Shown: piece after piece, positions 33,553-41,809 of the stretch
Position numbering within the stretch: the first letter of the stretch is position 1
How the letters are laid out: the number at the start of each line of letters is the position of its first letter
Assembly: GCA_025454925.1 (NCBI GenBank)
Contig: JALONM010000028.1
Span: 1 to 44,765, forward strand
DNA length: 44,765 bases
Origin: Cytophagaceae bacterium
GTDB lineage: Bacteria > Bacteroidota > Bacteroidia > Cytophagales > Cytophagaceae
Direction: 5' to 3'
Notes under the pieces: generated by a model
What the model saw: the letters and a program-made list of their open reading frames with translations, nothing else
Told to the model about the DNA's origin: nothing
Databases searched by the model: none
Position numbers and translations under genes: made by a program

Positions 33553-33944
33553 GTTTACACGAGCATTTTCGCGATATTTTTTGGGATGCCTTTCATAGGC
33601 CGAAGTTTTTATCTGAAAGGTTCCGGATACGTTGGGAAGATTTGGAGTCGGTTAACGAATTGCTATCTGGTCCTTTGTTTGCGATGTATGAATGTGGGCA
33701 CTGCGATTATGTATTTGAAGACAAAACCAGGTTTTCGTTTGTAAAAGAGCCTGAGGATTTTATTGCCTGGTTGCGAAGATTGTGCCTGCAATACCGGGCC
33801 GCGATTGAAGAATTGTCGCCGCAGGATGTGCGCGAGGAGCACGATGCTACGTTGCTTCGATACCAGTGCGATATGAAAGAAGAGTTGTGTTTGCTGCTGG
33901 AGGAACATTATGTTCTTGCGGGCTTGTTGAAGAAAGATTTGTAG
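33549..33944 (+). CDS. Hypothetical cytoplasmic protein
   Basis: 131 residues, start codon overlapping the L,D-transpeptidase stop (ATGA), so translation is probably coupled. No signal peptide. Acidic and rich in Trp, Phe and Leu, predicted mostly helical; a Cys-x-x-Cys pair (YECGHCDYVF, about residues 48-57) could bind metal but has no visible partner pair. I do not recognise the family. It is followed after 6 bases by the acyltransferase gene, so it belongs to the same envelope-related unit. Confidence 0.65.
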   Translation: MSLHEHFRDIFWDAFHRPKFLSERFRIRWEDLESVNELLSGPLFAMYECGHCDYVFEDKTRFSFVKEPEDFIAWLRRLCLQYRAAIEELSPQDVREEHDATLLRYQCDMKEELCLLLEEHYVLAGLLKKDL

Positions 33945-33950
33945 AGGGAT

Positions 33951-34685
33951 ATGAAAGCATTTAGAATATTTTATACCCTGCTGGCGGCGGTCGCTTTTTT
34001 TCTTTTTTTCTTTCTCATTTTCCCCTTCTTTTGGTTATTCATTCAAAAAGAATCCTGGAAGCCCTATGGACATTTTCTTAATAAGCTTTGGGCATACCTG
34101 GTATTCGGCGTTTGTTTTTTGCCTACGCAAGTGGTGCATCAATTTCGTCCATCGAGGCGAAAGTCATACGTGTATTGCGCCAACCATAGTTCGTACCTAG
34201 ACATACCTTCCTTGGCGTATGCCTTGCCCGGGTATTTTATGTTTATAGGAAAGGCATCGTTGGCCAAGTTGCCGATGTTTGGGTACATGTTTCGCAATCT
34301 GTATATTCCGGTAAACCGGGAGAGTTCCAAGAGTAAACACGAAACGCTGAAGCGATCCATGGAAGCCATACGGAAGGGGAGGAGCGTGGCTTATTTTCCA
34401 GAGGGTACCATTCCCAAACATGCTAATCCGACGATGATTCCTTTCAAGGATGGCGCTTTCCGGGTGGCAATAGAAACACAAGTACCTATTGTACCGGTTA
34501 CTATTTGTTATAATTGGATTATTTTTCCTGACAAGTCGCCACGCCTGATAACACGGCATTTGATGAAAGTAGTGATCCATAAGCCAATTTCTACGGAAGG
34601 GCTGAGTTTGGATGATGTGGAATCGTTGAAAGCCCAAACCTACCGGGTAATAGAGGAGGAGCTTACTAAACACCAGGTTCGGTAA
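33951..34685 (+). CDS. plsC: 1-acyl-sn-glycerol-3-phosphate acyltransferase family (PlsC)
   Basis: 244-residue membrane-bound acyltransferase. N-terminal hydrophobic anchor (VAFFLFFFLIFPFFWLF), then motif I NHSSYLD (catalytic His79-x4-Asp), motif II region GYMFRNLYIPVNRES, motif III YFPEGT and motif IV VPIVPVTI. These are the LPLAT/PlsC signatures. It should transfer a fatty acyl group to lysophosphatidic acid or another lysolipid at the inner membrane, for phospholipid or aminolipid synthesis. As the last gene of the lipoprotein / L,D-transpeptidase unit it may supply envelope lipids. Which lipid is acylated cannot be told. Confidence 0.9.
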   Translation: MKAFRIFYTLLAAVAFFLFFFLIFPFFWLFIQKESWKPYGHFLNKLWAYLVFGVCFLPTQVVHQFRPSRRKSYVYCANHSSYLDIPSLAYALPGYFMFIGKASLAKLPMFGYMFRNLYIPVNRESSKSKHETLKRSMEAIRKGRSVAYFPEGTIPKHANPTMIPFKDGAFRVAIETQVPIVPVTICYNWIIFPDKSPRLITRHLMKVVIHKPISTEGLSLDDVESLKAQTYRVIEEELTKHQVR

Positions 34686-34718
34686 GGAGCTTGCCGGCAT
34701 GGCTGGGTAATGCTAGCA

Positions 34719-34786
34719 GCGCCCCGGATAGAGCATAAAGCCCACGCGATTTACGCGTGGCTTGCCGCGATAGCCGGAACAGGCGC
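34719..34786. repeat. GC-rich nested palindrome (Bacteroidota intergenic repeat type)
   Basis: Nested arms: GCGCC / GGCGC outside, CCGGATA / TAGCCGG (one mismatch) next, and AGCCCACGCG / CGCGTGGCT (one bulge) around the loop ATTTA. The whole 68 bases can fold into one long hairpin. Its GC content is much above the surroundings. The blocks CCCCGGATAG and TAGCCGGAACAGGCGCCC resemble an intergenic repeat I recall from other Bacteroidota genomes, but I could not search. Confidence 0.6.
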
Positions 34787-34807
34787 CCAACACCTTCCTA
34801 TTGAATT

Positions 34808-34837
34808 TTTGGAATTGACAATTTTGGTTTACCTTTG
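34808..34837 (+). promoter_or_regulatory. gatC promoter, probably leaderless
   Basis: TTTG at 34808-34811, 18-base spacer, TACCTTTG at 34830-34837, then only four bases before the gatC ATG at 34842. Transcription would be expected to begin at or within a few bases of the start codon. Confidence 0.7.
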
Positions 34838-34841
34838 GGCT

Positions 34842-35129
34842 ATGAAAATAGATGAAGCTACCATTCATAAAATTGCCCATCTGGCTCGTTTGGAGTTTGA
34901 TGAAAAAGGAGCCGCGCTGATGACTCAAAAAGTTTCGCAGATATTGGAATGGATGGATAAATTGAACGAAGTCAATACCGACAATGTTCAACCTCTGATT
35001 CATATGAGCGAAGAAGTGAATGTGTTTCGTGATGATACGGCATTCAATGGTATTACACATCAGGAGGCTTTGCACAATGCTCCAAAAAAAGATTCTGATT
35101 ATTTCCGGGTACCTAAGTTTTTAGGCTAG
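34842..35129 (+). CDS. gatC: Asp/Glu-tRNA(Asn/Gln) amidotransferase subunit C
   Basis: 95 residues from ATG 34842, the usual length for GatC; a longer open frame back to 34710 crosses the promoter and a palindrome and is rejected. The family pattern is clear: MKIDEATIHKIAHLARLEFD, then LEWMDKLNEVNTDNVQPLIH and the C-terminal DYFRVPKFL. GatC stabilises the GatAB amidotransferase that converts Glu-tRNA(Gln) or Asp-tRNA(Asn) to the cognate amide. gatA and gatB are not in this window, which is normal for Bacteroidota. Confidence 0.95.
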   Translation: MKIDEATIHKIAHLARLEFDEKGAALMTQKVSQILEWMDKLNEVNTDNVQPLIHMSEEVNVFRDDTAFNGITHQEALHNAPKKDSDYFRVPKFLG

Positions 35130-35329
35130 TCCTCTCCGGACTTCTTCAACAGGATCTTACCGGGCTAGCAGGCGGTATCTCATCCCCATCGTTTTTATTT
35201 GGTTGAAGTGTGTTTGGGAAAATCTATCCTAAGCCGGATAATGTAGTATGAATGCCGGTGAAGCGGGAATCCATGGCATAATCGGCGGTAGATTTCGCTT
35301 CCTGAACCTCTTTCCTTAATACGTCGTTT

Positions 35330-38287
35330 ATGAATCAGCTCATGTTTTGGAATCAGTGGAATAAACCCTATCGTCAGCTTTACTGGTTTTTATTGATCGT
35401 ATTTCTGACAGCCCTTGCATTGTGGATGTCGGCATGGTTTATTGGTCGCGCTCAAACAATTTCCTGGACTACCAATACCAATCTGGAGCCTACTCCTGTA
35501 GGCATTTATGAATTCAGCAGAAATTTATTTTCGTTCTCCGTTCCGGTGGATGTGTATTCGGCCAGCGATTTTTTTACACCTGATTTAATTTCCTATCATG
35601 CCTGGCATAGTTATGCCTATTTGCTCTTGTTTTCGATTGGAATGATTTACTTTCTTTCGGTGCATTCGTTCATGGAAATGTATGGCTACATGGCAGGTAT
35701 GTTGGGCTTGTTGGGTATTTTCAGCCTTTTTCACTTGGATATTTTGCTGATAGCCGGCAGAACGGACAAGATGCCTCTTATTGTGCTATTTGTGGTAACA
35801 GGAGGTTTGAGTTATTATTTCAACTCGATTGGTAAATCGCATACTCTCTTAACACGATTGTTGGTGTTTGCTTTGTATTGGACGCTGGCAGCCATAGGCA
35901 TAGGATCTTTATCAAAGGTCGAACATCCTTTTTTATACCTCGCTGCTTATAGTTCCGAACTGCCTTTATACATGGCTGCGTGGGTGGTTTTGTGGCATGG
36001 CACCTACTTGCAAAAACTCTTGTTTAAGTTACTGGAAGGAAATGGCGTATCGGGTGCGCCAAATAGTAACTTGTTACATTTTTTTCTAGTGTCTTTGTTG
36101 TATGTAATCTCCTTGGTTTTACTCTTGCTCAAAAAACTTTATGTTCTGGATTTGCCGCTGGTATATGTACATCCGTTTATAGTGTTTTTGTTATGCTCAG
36201 TTTCGGGTATATGGTTGTTTCGTAAGCACTCCGAATTGTTTGGTTCGTCGCTTCCCTTCGTTCCCGCTGGCGCCTTGCTTTATCTGGCCATTAGTCTGAT
36301 GGCGGTATCGGGGATGATGTATGCTTGCTTTACAGATAACTATGGGTTGATAGAAGCGTACGAACGGTTTCTGTTGTATGGGTATCTTGGTACTGGTCTA
36401 GTGTTTACCATTTACGTCATTGTAAATTTTGGAAAGCAATTTGGAAAGCAAGGTTCCATGTATCATTTTTTATATCAGCCTGTACGCATGACGTATTGGG
36501 CGATTCCGGCTATTACCATAACGATCACGACGGTTTTTTTTATTTACCAGAAAAAATATCCGCTGCACTTAGCCAAGGCTGGGTACTATACACACATCGG
36601 GGATTTGCATGCTTACGTTGGCGAAAATACTTTAGCCTTGCAATATTATCAGCGGGCCTTGACATTTGATTATCCTAATCCAAGGGTGAATTATGCGATT
36701 GCTTCCTTGTCGGCAGCGCTGGGTGATAAAGCCAATGCTCTTGGTTACTATGAGAACGGTTTGTACCGGAATCCAAGTCCGGAGGCTTTTGCCGGCATGG
36801 CGAATACCTACCTTGACAATGGCGAATATTTTAAAGCGGTGTTTACGTTGCAGGAAGGAATTCAGAAATTTCCTTCCAATGGATATTTGCTGAATAATTT
36901 GGGCATGGCCTATAGTAAAACCAATTTACTAGATTCGACTATTTTTTATTTGCGCAAGTCGGCGGAAGTTTTGGAAGACGCTTCCATTCCGCATTCCAAT
37001 TTATTATATGTACTGAACAAACGAGGCTACGGAGATTTGGCTGATTCGCTGAGCAGAACCTACCAGCACGCACATGTATCGTTTGAAATTAACCGGCTAT
37101 CCACGGCCTTGATGCATGGAAGAACGGAGGCCTTTGCCTTACAACCGGATTGGTTGCAGGGAGGAAAATTGCAGGAGCGGCCTTTTGCCTACGTTTGGAA
37201 TTACGCCATGCAGCATCCTGGCGATACGTTGATGCCTTTGGAGAAATGGCAGGCGGATAGCAGTAATCAGGAATTCCGGGAAGGATTGCAATATTTGATG
37301 GCCTGGAGGTTGCACAGGAATGGCAATGCCATGAAAGCGATAGAACAATTGGAAAATCTGGTGGCGGGTGGTACATCGTCGTTGTCCTATTCGCGCACAC
37401 TGGGATATTGGATGTTGGAGCAGGATGCTTATGAAAAGGCGTCGCTGCATTTCAAACAAACCTATCAAGCGTTGCAGTTTGATGATTTGTTTAATCTGGC
37501 TTTGGCGCAGTTGCGCGTGGCTCCTGAGGAGGCTACAGAAACCTTAAAGCTGTTGCGGGTACATCCGGATAGTACCAAACGCCCGTTGGCACAAGCTTTT
37601 CTTTCAATGCTGGAGTCGAAGCCTGAGGCAGTACCGGCTATGGCTTCTGGCATGCAAGTATATTATGCGGCCTTGCATCCTAGGGAGCTTTCGGATGATC
37701 AGGTAAAAAACTGGATACTGCAGTTGGATCCTCTGGCAGGTGCAACTATGTGGGCCGACCGCCTGGAGTATTTATCGATGAACGAACCGGCAAGATCCAT
37801 TGAATGGTATAAGTTGCAACCTCAGCAACTGAATGAAGCCTGTTATACGGCGATGGCAGTATTCTCCTTCTTTCAGGCTCAACCTGATGTGATGAGTACC
37901 CTGCTAGAGAAGGATTGGTCCAAGCCCAGGTTAAAGCCTTTGCTGAGAGCCTGGTGGCTGTCTAAGCAAGGAAAGGAAAAAGAGGCTGCGGATGCTTATG
38001 AATTGGCCTGGCAATATGGTCCATTGTATTATCCGTTTTTGCGAGAGGCCTGTAAGGTCTTGAACAATGAAGGGCGCAAGGAACTGGTGTATCAGTATTT
38101 GCTGGATGCTCTCAAGCATTTTCCTGATAAGGTAATGTTGAAAGAGTTGTATGTGCAACAATGCCTGGATTTGGGTTATACCAATTATGCTCAAACCACC
38201 CTGACTGAGCTGAAGGGGGCATTGCCAGAAAGCAGCCTGAAACGCTACCAGATGGCTATTGACAGTATTTTGTATTCCGGCTATTAA
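35330..38287 (+). CDS. Polytopic membrane protein with TPR repeats
   Basis: 985-residue protein. The first ~430 residues contain about ten membrane helices (from LYWFLLIVFLTALALWMSAWF to AIPAITITITTVFFIY), and the remaining ~550 are soluble and built of tetratricopeptide repeats (e.g. IGDLHAYVGENTLALQYYQRALTF, YLLNNLGMAYSKTNLLDSTI, ALGDKANALGYYENGLYRNP). The TPR part would lie on one side of the inner membrane and bind partner proteins. The architecture recalls large Bacteroidota membrane-TPR proteins of unknown function. It stands alone: 200 bases without a recognised gene precede it and 304 follow it. Confidence 0.8.
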   Translation: MNQLMFWNQWNKPYRQLYWFLLIVFLTALALWMSAWFIGRAQTISWTTNTNLEPTPVGIYEFSRNLFSFSVPVDVYSASDFFTPDLISYHAWHSYAYLLLFSIGMIYFLSVHSFMEMYGYMAGMLGLLGIFSLFHLDILLIAGRTDKMPLIVLFVVTGGLSYYFNSIGKSHTLLTRLLVFALYWTLAAIGIGSLSKVEHPFLYLAAYSSELPLYMAAWVVLWHGTYLQKLLFKLLEGNGVSGAPNSNLLHFFLVSLLYVISLVLLLLKKLYVLDLPLVYVHPFIVFLLCSVSGIWLFRKHSELFGSSLPFVPAGALLYLAISLMAVSGMMYACFTDNYGLIEAYERFLLYGYLGTGLVFTIYVIVNFGKQFGKQGSMYHFLYQPVRMTYWAIPAITITITTVFFIYQKKYPLHLAKAGYYTHIGDLHAYVGENTLALQYYQRALTFDYPNPRVNYAIASLSAALGDKANALGYYENGLYRNPSPEAFAGMANTYLDNGEYFKAVFTLQEGIQKFPSNGYLLNNLGMAYSKTNLLDSTIFYLRKSAEVLEDASIPHSNLLYVLNKRGYGDLADSLSRTYQHAHVSFEINRLSTALMHGRTEAFALQPDWLQGGKLQERPFAYVWNYAMQHPGDTLMPLEKWQADSSNQEFREGLQYLMAWRLHRNGNAMKAIEQLENLVAGGTSSLSYSRTLGYWMLEQDAYEKASLHFKQTYQALQFDDLFNLALAQLRVAPEEATETLKLLRVHPDSTKRPLAQAFLSMLESKPEAVPAMASGMQVYYAALHPRELSDDQVKNWILQLDPLAGATMWADRLEYLSMNEPARSIEWYKLQPQQLNEACYTAMAVFSFFQAQPDVMSTLLEKDWSKPRLKPLLRAWWLSKQGKEKEAADAYELAWQYGPLYYPFLREACKVLNNEGRKELVYQYLLDALKHFPDKVMLKELYVQQCLDLGYTNYAQTTLTELKGALPESSLKRYQMAIDSILYSGY

Positions 38288-38591
38288 AGAGCCCCGGAAT
38301 GCATATAGACGAATAATCTGAGGGCAGGAAGGGGATCCTTTTGGAAGAAGATTTTGTAAGGAAGTTGGTTTAGCCGCCGTTTGCGCTGTCCCTGGATCAT
38401 TTCTTTGGAAATGTTGAGTATCTCCTAAATGGCGAGCTTGCCAGCGGTGATTGGGATAGCTGAAGGGGGAAATACGCCAGAACCGTTTGATTTTTAGGTG
38501 TTTTTTTGCGGTTTCCTGGCCACATACGTTGACGGGTCAAACTTTAATTACGTAGTTTCGTAAGTACTCCCATGCGAATAGCTCATTTTTT
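38288..38591. other. Intergenic stretch with likely promoter of the sensor gene
   Basis: No gene is visible. Near the right end TTG (38529-38531) and TAGTTTCG (38553-38560), separated by 21 bases, form a near match to the Bacteroidota promoter, 31 bases before the sensor ATG. Confidence 0.4.
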
Positions 38592-40571
38592 ATGCGTATA
38601 CCATTTTTAGAAGTTCGTTCATTAAGCGCTAAAACCCGGGTTGGGTTTGTTTTGATGCCCGTTTTGCTGGCTTTAATCTTGATCCTGTTTTCTGTATTTC
38701 AGCTGATTTCGTACCAAAATCATACGCTGGAAGGAATCGCGCAGAATACAGCGTATAGTTATTCTGACAAAGTAGATCGAAACTTTTACGAACGCTTTGG
38801 AGACGTGCAAGCATTCTCCAACAATAGTCTGGTGCAGGAAGCCATTGTAAATGCTTCCAAGCTGAAAGGGTTGGAAGATTATATGAACGGTTTAATGCGT
38901 TCGTATGTGATGTACGACCTGATGATTGTATGTGATTCGGCAGGACGTGTGGTGACCGCCAGCAGGGCCGACAAAGGCGGGGTGGCGATGCAAACGGGCC
39001 ACATTCGAAAAGGAAATTATGCTTCGGCCCGTTGGTTTCGGAGAGCCATAGAATCAATGGGGCCAAGCTACTTGGATTTTTCTATTGAAGAAGATATTAT
39101 CAAAATTGATCCTTCTAAATACGATGGCCATTCCATGGCTTTTTCTTGTCCGATCGTAGATTCTACAGGCAGGTTATTGGGTGTTTGGGTGAATTTTGCC
39201 AATTGGAAATTGGTGACATCCAAAATTCGCATGGAATTGGAAGACGATTTGGTGATTCAACATCCGAATTCTTTTTTAATCATGACGGATACGCTGGGAA
39301 GGATTATTGATGCCGGGGATCAGCGCTTGATAGAAAAGCAGGACTCTTTGTTTGCATCGCATTTAAGCGGTGAGACGCGATTGACATTTAAAAAGGCCGA
39401 AACGGATTTGTCGGACTTCGTGCAAGGCAAAGCCACCGGTAAAGGTGCATACACGTACGAAGGCAGACATTGGAACGCATATTCCTTTATTCCCAAGAAA
39501 AGATTCTCTTTCGGAGTATTATTCAGCAAAGATTTAACCGGATTGTATATATCCATATTCGTTTTAATTGTGTTTGTGTCCTGGTTGGCCAATAAATTTA
39601 CAATTTCCATCGCCCGGCGTTTGCAATATATCAAAGATGGAATCGTGAAATTATCCAATGGTGAAATTGTGACCCTCAAGGAAAATGGAAACGATGAACT
39701 GACCGAGATGTCTAAATTGATCAATACCTTATCTTCTCATCTCAAACAAAAAGTGGTTTTTTCCGAAGAGATTGGTCAGGGGAAATTAGAAACCGAATTC
39801 GAATTGCATAATGAAAACGACGAGTTAGGGAAATCCTTGATCACCATGCGCGATAGCTTGTTGTCGTTTAACAGATTGGAGGAAAAGCGCAAATGGGTAA
39901 CAGAGGGGATGGCTCAGTTTGGAGAAATTTTGCGTCAGAATGATTCATTTGAAAAACTTTGCGATAATATTCTTAGTCGTTTGGTAAAGTATGTGAATGC
40001 TAATCAGGCGGGGATATTCGTGGTTCGTCCTAGCGAAGAACAACCGAAGTTATTGGATCTTATTTCATGCTATGCTTACAACCGTAAGAAGTACCTCGAA
40101 CGCACCATTAAAGAGGGGCAAGGCTTGGTTGGGCAATGCTATATAGAGAAAAATTATATTTACCTGGATGATATTCCACAGGATTATTTAGTCATTACCT
40201 CGGGATTGGGTGAGGCCACACCGAATATTTTATTGTTGATGCCCCTGGCCATAAATGGCGAAGTACATGGGGTACTGGAAATAGCTTCCTTTAATCCGAT
40301 TGAGGATTACCAGTTAGATTTTTTACAGAAGTTATCTGAAAGTATTGCCTCTTCCATCAATTTAGCACGATCGAATGAAACCACACGGAGGTTGTATGAA
40401 GAAAGTAAGATGATGACCGAAGAATTGCGTGCCCAGGAGGAGGAAATGCGCCAGAACATGGAAGAATTGATGGCCACGCAAGAAGAGATAGAACGCAAGG
40501 AGCAAGAGTATCTGCAACGTATCGAAGAGCTGGAAAAGGCGCTCTACGAGCGGGATGAGAATAAGAATTAA
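38592..40571 (+). CDS. Cache-HAMP-GAF membrane sensor with coiled-coil end, no output domain
   Basis: 659-residue membrane sensor. One membrane helix (about 18-38), a large extracytoplasmic dCache-like domain (about 40-310, with YDLMIVCDSAGRVVTAS and DYxxRxWF-like SARWFRRAIESMGPSYLDFS), a second helix (GLYISIFVLIVFVSWLA), one or two HAMP-like segments (FTISIARRLQYIKDGIVKLSNG), a GAF domain (about 440-585, GQGLVGQCYIEKNYIYLDD) and a C-terminal coiled coil (EELRAQEEEMRQNMEELMA, to the end). There is no kinase, cyclase or methyl-accepting domain. It must signal through a partner bound to the coiled coil. A strong terminator follows. Confidence 0.85.
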   Translation: MRIPFLEVRSLSAKTRVGFVLMPVLLALILILFSVFQLISYQNHTLEGIAQNTAYSYSDKVDRNFYERFGDVQAFSNNSLVQEAIVNASKLKGLEDYMNGLMRSYVMYDLMIVCDSAGRVVTASRADKGGVAMQTGHIRKGNYASARWFRRAIESMGPSYLDFSIEEDIIKIDPSKYDGHSMAFSCPIVDSTGRLLGVWVNFANWKLVTSKIRMELEDDLVIQHPNSFLIMTDTLGRIIDAGDQRLIEKQDSLFASHLSGETRLTFKKAETDLSDFVQGKATGKGAYTYEGRHWNAYSFIPKKRFSFGVLFSKDLTGLYISIFVLIVFVSWLANKFTISIARRLQYIKDGIVKLSNGEIVTLKENGNDELTEMSKLINTLSSHLKQKVVFSEEIGQGKLETEFELHNENDELGKSLITMRDSLLSFNRLEEKRKWVTEGMAQFGEILRQNDSFEKLCDNILSRLVKYVNANQAGIFVVRPSEEQPKLLDLISCYAYNRKKYLERTIKEGQGLVGQCYIEKNYIYLDDIPQDYLVITSGLGEATPNILLLMPLAINGEVHGVLEIASFNPIEDYQLDFLQKLSESIASSINLARSNETTRRLYEESKMMTEELRAQEEEMRQNMEELMATQEEIERKEQEYLQRIEELEKALYERDENKN

Positions 40572-40592
40572 GAAATTTTTACTACTGTGAAG

Positions 40593-40634
40593 AAGGTTTT
40601 TCTGATGGTTTTTCCGGAAGAAAAACCTTTTTTA
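40593..40634 (+). terminator. Rho-independent terminator of sensor gene
   Basis: 11-bp perfect stem AAGGTTTTTCT / AGAAAAACCTT with a 15-base loop, followed by TTTTATTTT, 21 bases after the sensor stop codon. Confidence 0.8.
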
Positions 40635-40687
40635 TTTTCCTTGCCTGCTTGTGTATTTTATTGGTGAGACTTTCGACAATCTGTTGG

Positions 40688-40793
40688 GTGCGGGCGCTGC
40701 GCGCCCGCATGCGTGAGGGATAGCAGCGTGGCGCCGCAGGCGACAGCGTATAGCCCGACCCTAAGCGGCCGACAGGCCGCGTGGGGCACGCCC
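40688..40793. repeat. GC-rich three-hairpin intergenic element
   Basis: A ~105-base block of very high GC between convergent genes. Three clean hairpins: GCGGGCGC/GCGCCCGC (40690-40708, loop TGC), CGCC/GGCG (40732-40742), GCGGCC/GGCCGC (40765-40780, loop GACA). The framework GCGTGAGGGATAGCAGCG ... TAGCCCGACCC ... GGGGCACGCCC matches, from memory, a repeat scattered in many Bacteroidota genomes in which variable hairpins sit between fixed blocks. No long open frame. Could be a mobile palindromic repeat or an RNA that folds. Confidence 0.65.
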
Positions 40794-40841
40794 AAGTCAG
40801 GAATAAGAAAAAAGTTGTAGGAATGTAAACAATGAGTTTCG

Positions 40842-41726
40842 TTAATTAAACTCCCAGATTAAGTTTATTTCGGCCTGATTCAACTGGATCAGGTTTTTTA
40901 ATCCTAAAGGAACCGAATAGCTTCCCATGATTTTGAAACGGTTGCTTCCCCGTTCTTTGGTGGTAATGCCGAGCTGGTATTGAATTTCGGGTAAATTGGT
41001 TCGAAGGGCGATACCCGTGATCAGTACCTGATTCCAGTGAAAAGAAGTACCCGTATACGCATACGAGTAATCGTAACCACGCCAGCAGTACCAAGCGCTG
41101 ATTTCCTGACTGATCCAGGGAGTCCAGGGGATGCGTTGTATAAAGATGGCATTGAATAGCCGACTAAGTCTGGCGTTTGCAAAATCTGAAACGCTAGAGT
41201 TGAAAACGTGATTGGAGGATAAGGAAACACGGGTTAAGGGTGACCAGAGGCTTACACCAGCCGATCCATCGGCGGCAAAGGCAGATTTGCTTCCCGTGGA
41301 AGGAGTAGAGGCTACGTAGTAATTAAAGAATCCCATGGACATGCCCAAGGCGAGCTTCCATTGAGAGGAAAGGGGCAAACCCAAGGAGTAATTGCCATAC
41401 ATGCGTGTGCGGCCGAGGTATTTCCCTTCCTGCTCGCTGTGTACTAGCAGACCTGCCTGATGCCTGTAGAACGAATATTGCGTGTCTTTTTTTATTCCTA
41501 TGATTGCTTGCGCGTAATAATTGGCCAGGTTGGCGCCATTGCTGGCATTGGTGATTTGGCTGTGATTTCCGACTTTCATCTGATAACGGTGTTGATGATG
41601 GCCGGCGGGGTTAAGGAACGATTCCAAGGTGGTGTATTGATCAATTTCAGGAAAATAAAAGCGCTGCGCCGATTGAGCGAAAACACCAATTCCTGTCATT
41701 AAACAAATTAATTTATACCACATCAT
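40842..41726 (-). CDS. PorP/SprF-like outer-membrane beta-barrel protein
   Basis: 294 residues with a signal peptide (MMWYKLICLMTGIGVFAQSA). The following sequence alternates hydrophobic and polar residues as in beta strands (RMYGNYSLGLPLSSQWKLAL, GSMGFF-like turns, ending with aromatic-terminated strand INLIWEFN). The N-terminal FLNPAG and the general layout resemble the PorP/SprF family of T9SS-associated outer-membrane proteins, though the match is by eye. It is divergent from an ECF sigma/anti-sigma pair whose anti-sigma protein carries a surface-adhesin-like domain, the kind of partner PorP-like proteins usually have. Role: probably outer-membrane anchoring of a T9SS substrate. Confidence 0.55.
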   Translation of the reverse strand: MMWYKLICLMTGIGVFAQSAQRFYFPEIDQYTTLESFLNPAGHHQHRYQMKVGNHSQITNASNGANLANYYAQAIIGIKKDTQYSFYRHQAGLLVHSEQEGKYLGRTRMYGNYSLGLPLSSQWKLALGMSMGFFNYYVASTPSTGSKSAFAADGSAGVSLWSPLTRVSLSSNHVFNSSVSDFANARLSRLFNAIFIQRIPWTPWISQEISAWYCWRGYDYSYAYTGTSFHWNQVLITGIALRTNLPEIQYQLGITTKERGSNRFKIMGSYSVPLGLKNLIQLNQAEINLIWEFN

Positions 41727-41809
41727 GAACCTCCAAGATTCAAATAAAAAAAGTCATCCGTTTATAATCAAATTAGTTGTTACTTTTTTTATTTTCACTG
41801 GTCATATTA

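Noticed and set aside
34710-34841. N-terminal extension of GatC
   Set aside because: It crosses a palindromic repeat and a full promoter; GatC proteins are about 95 residues and start at MKIDEATI.
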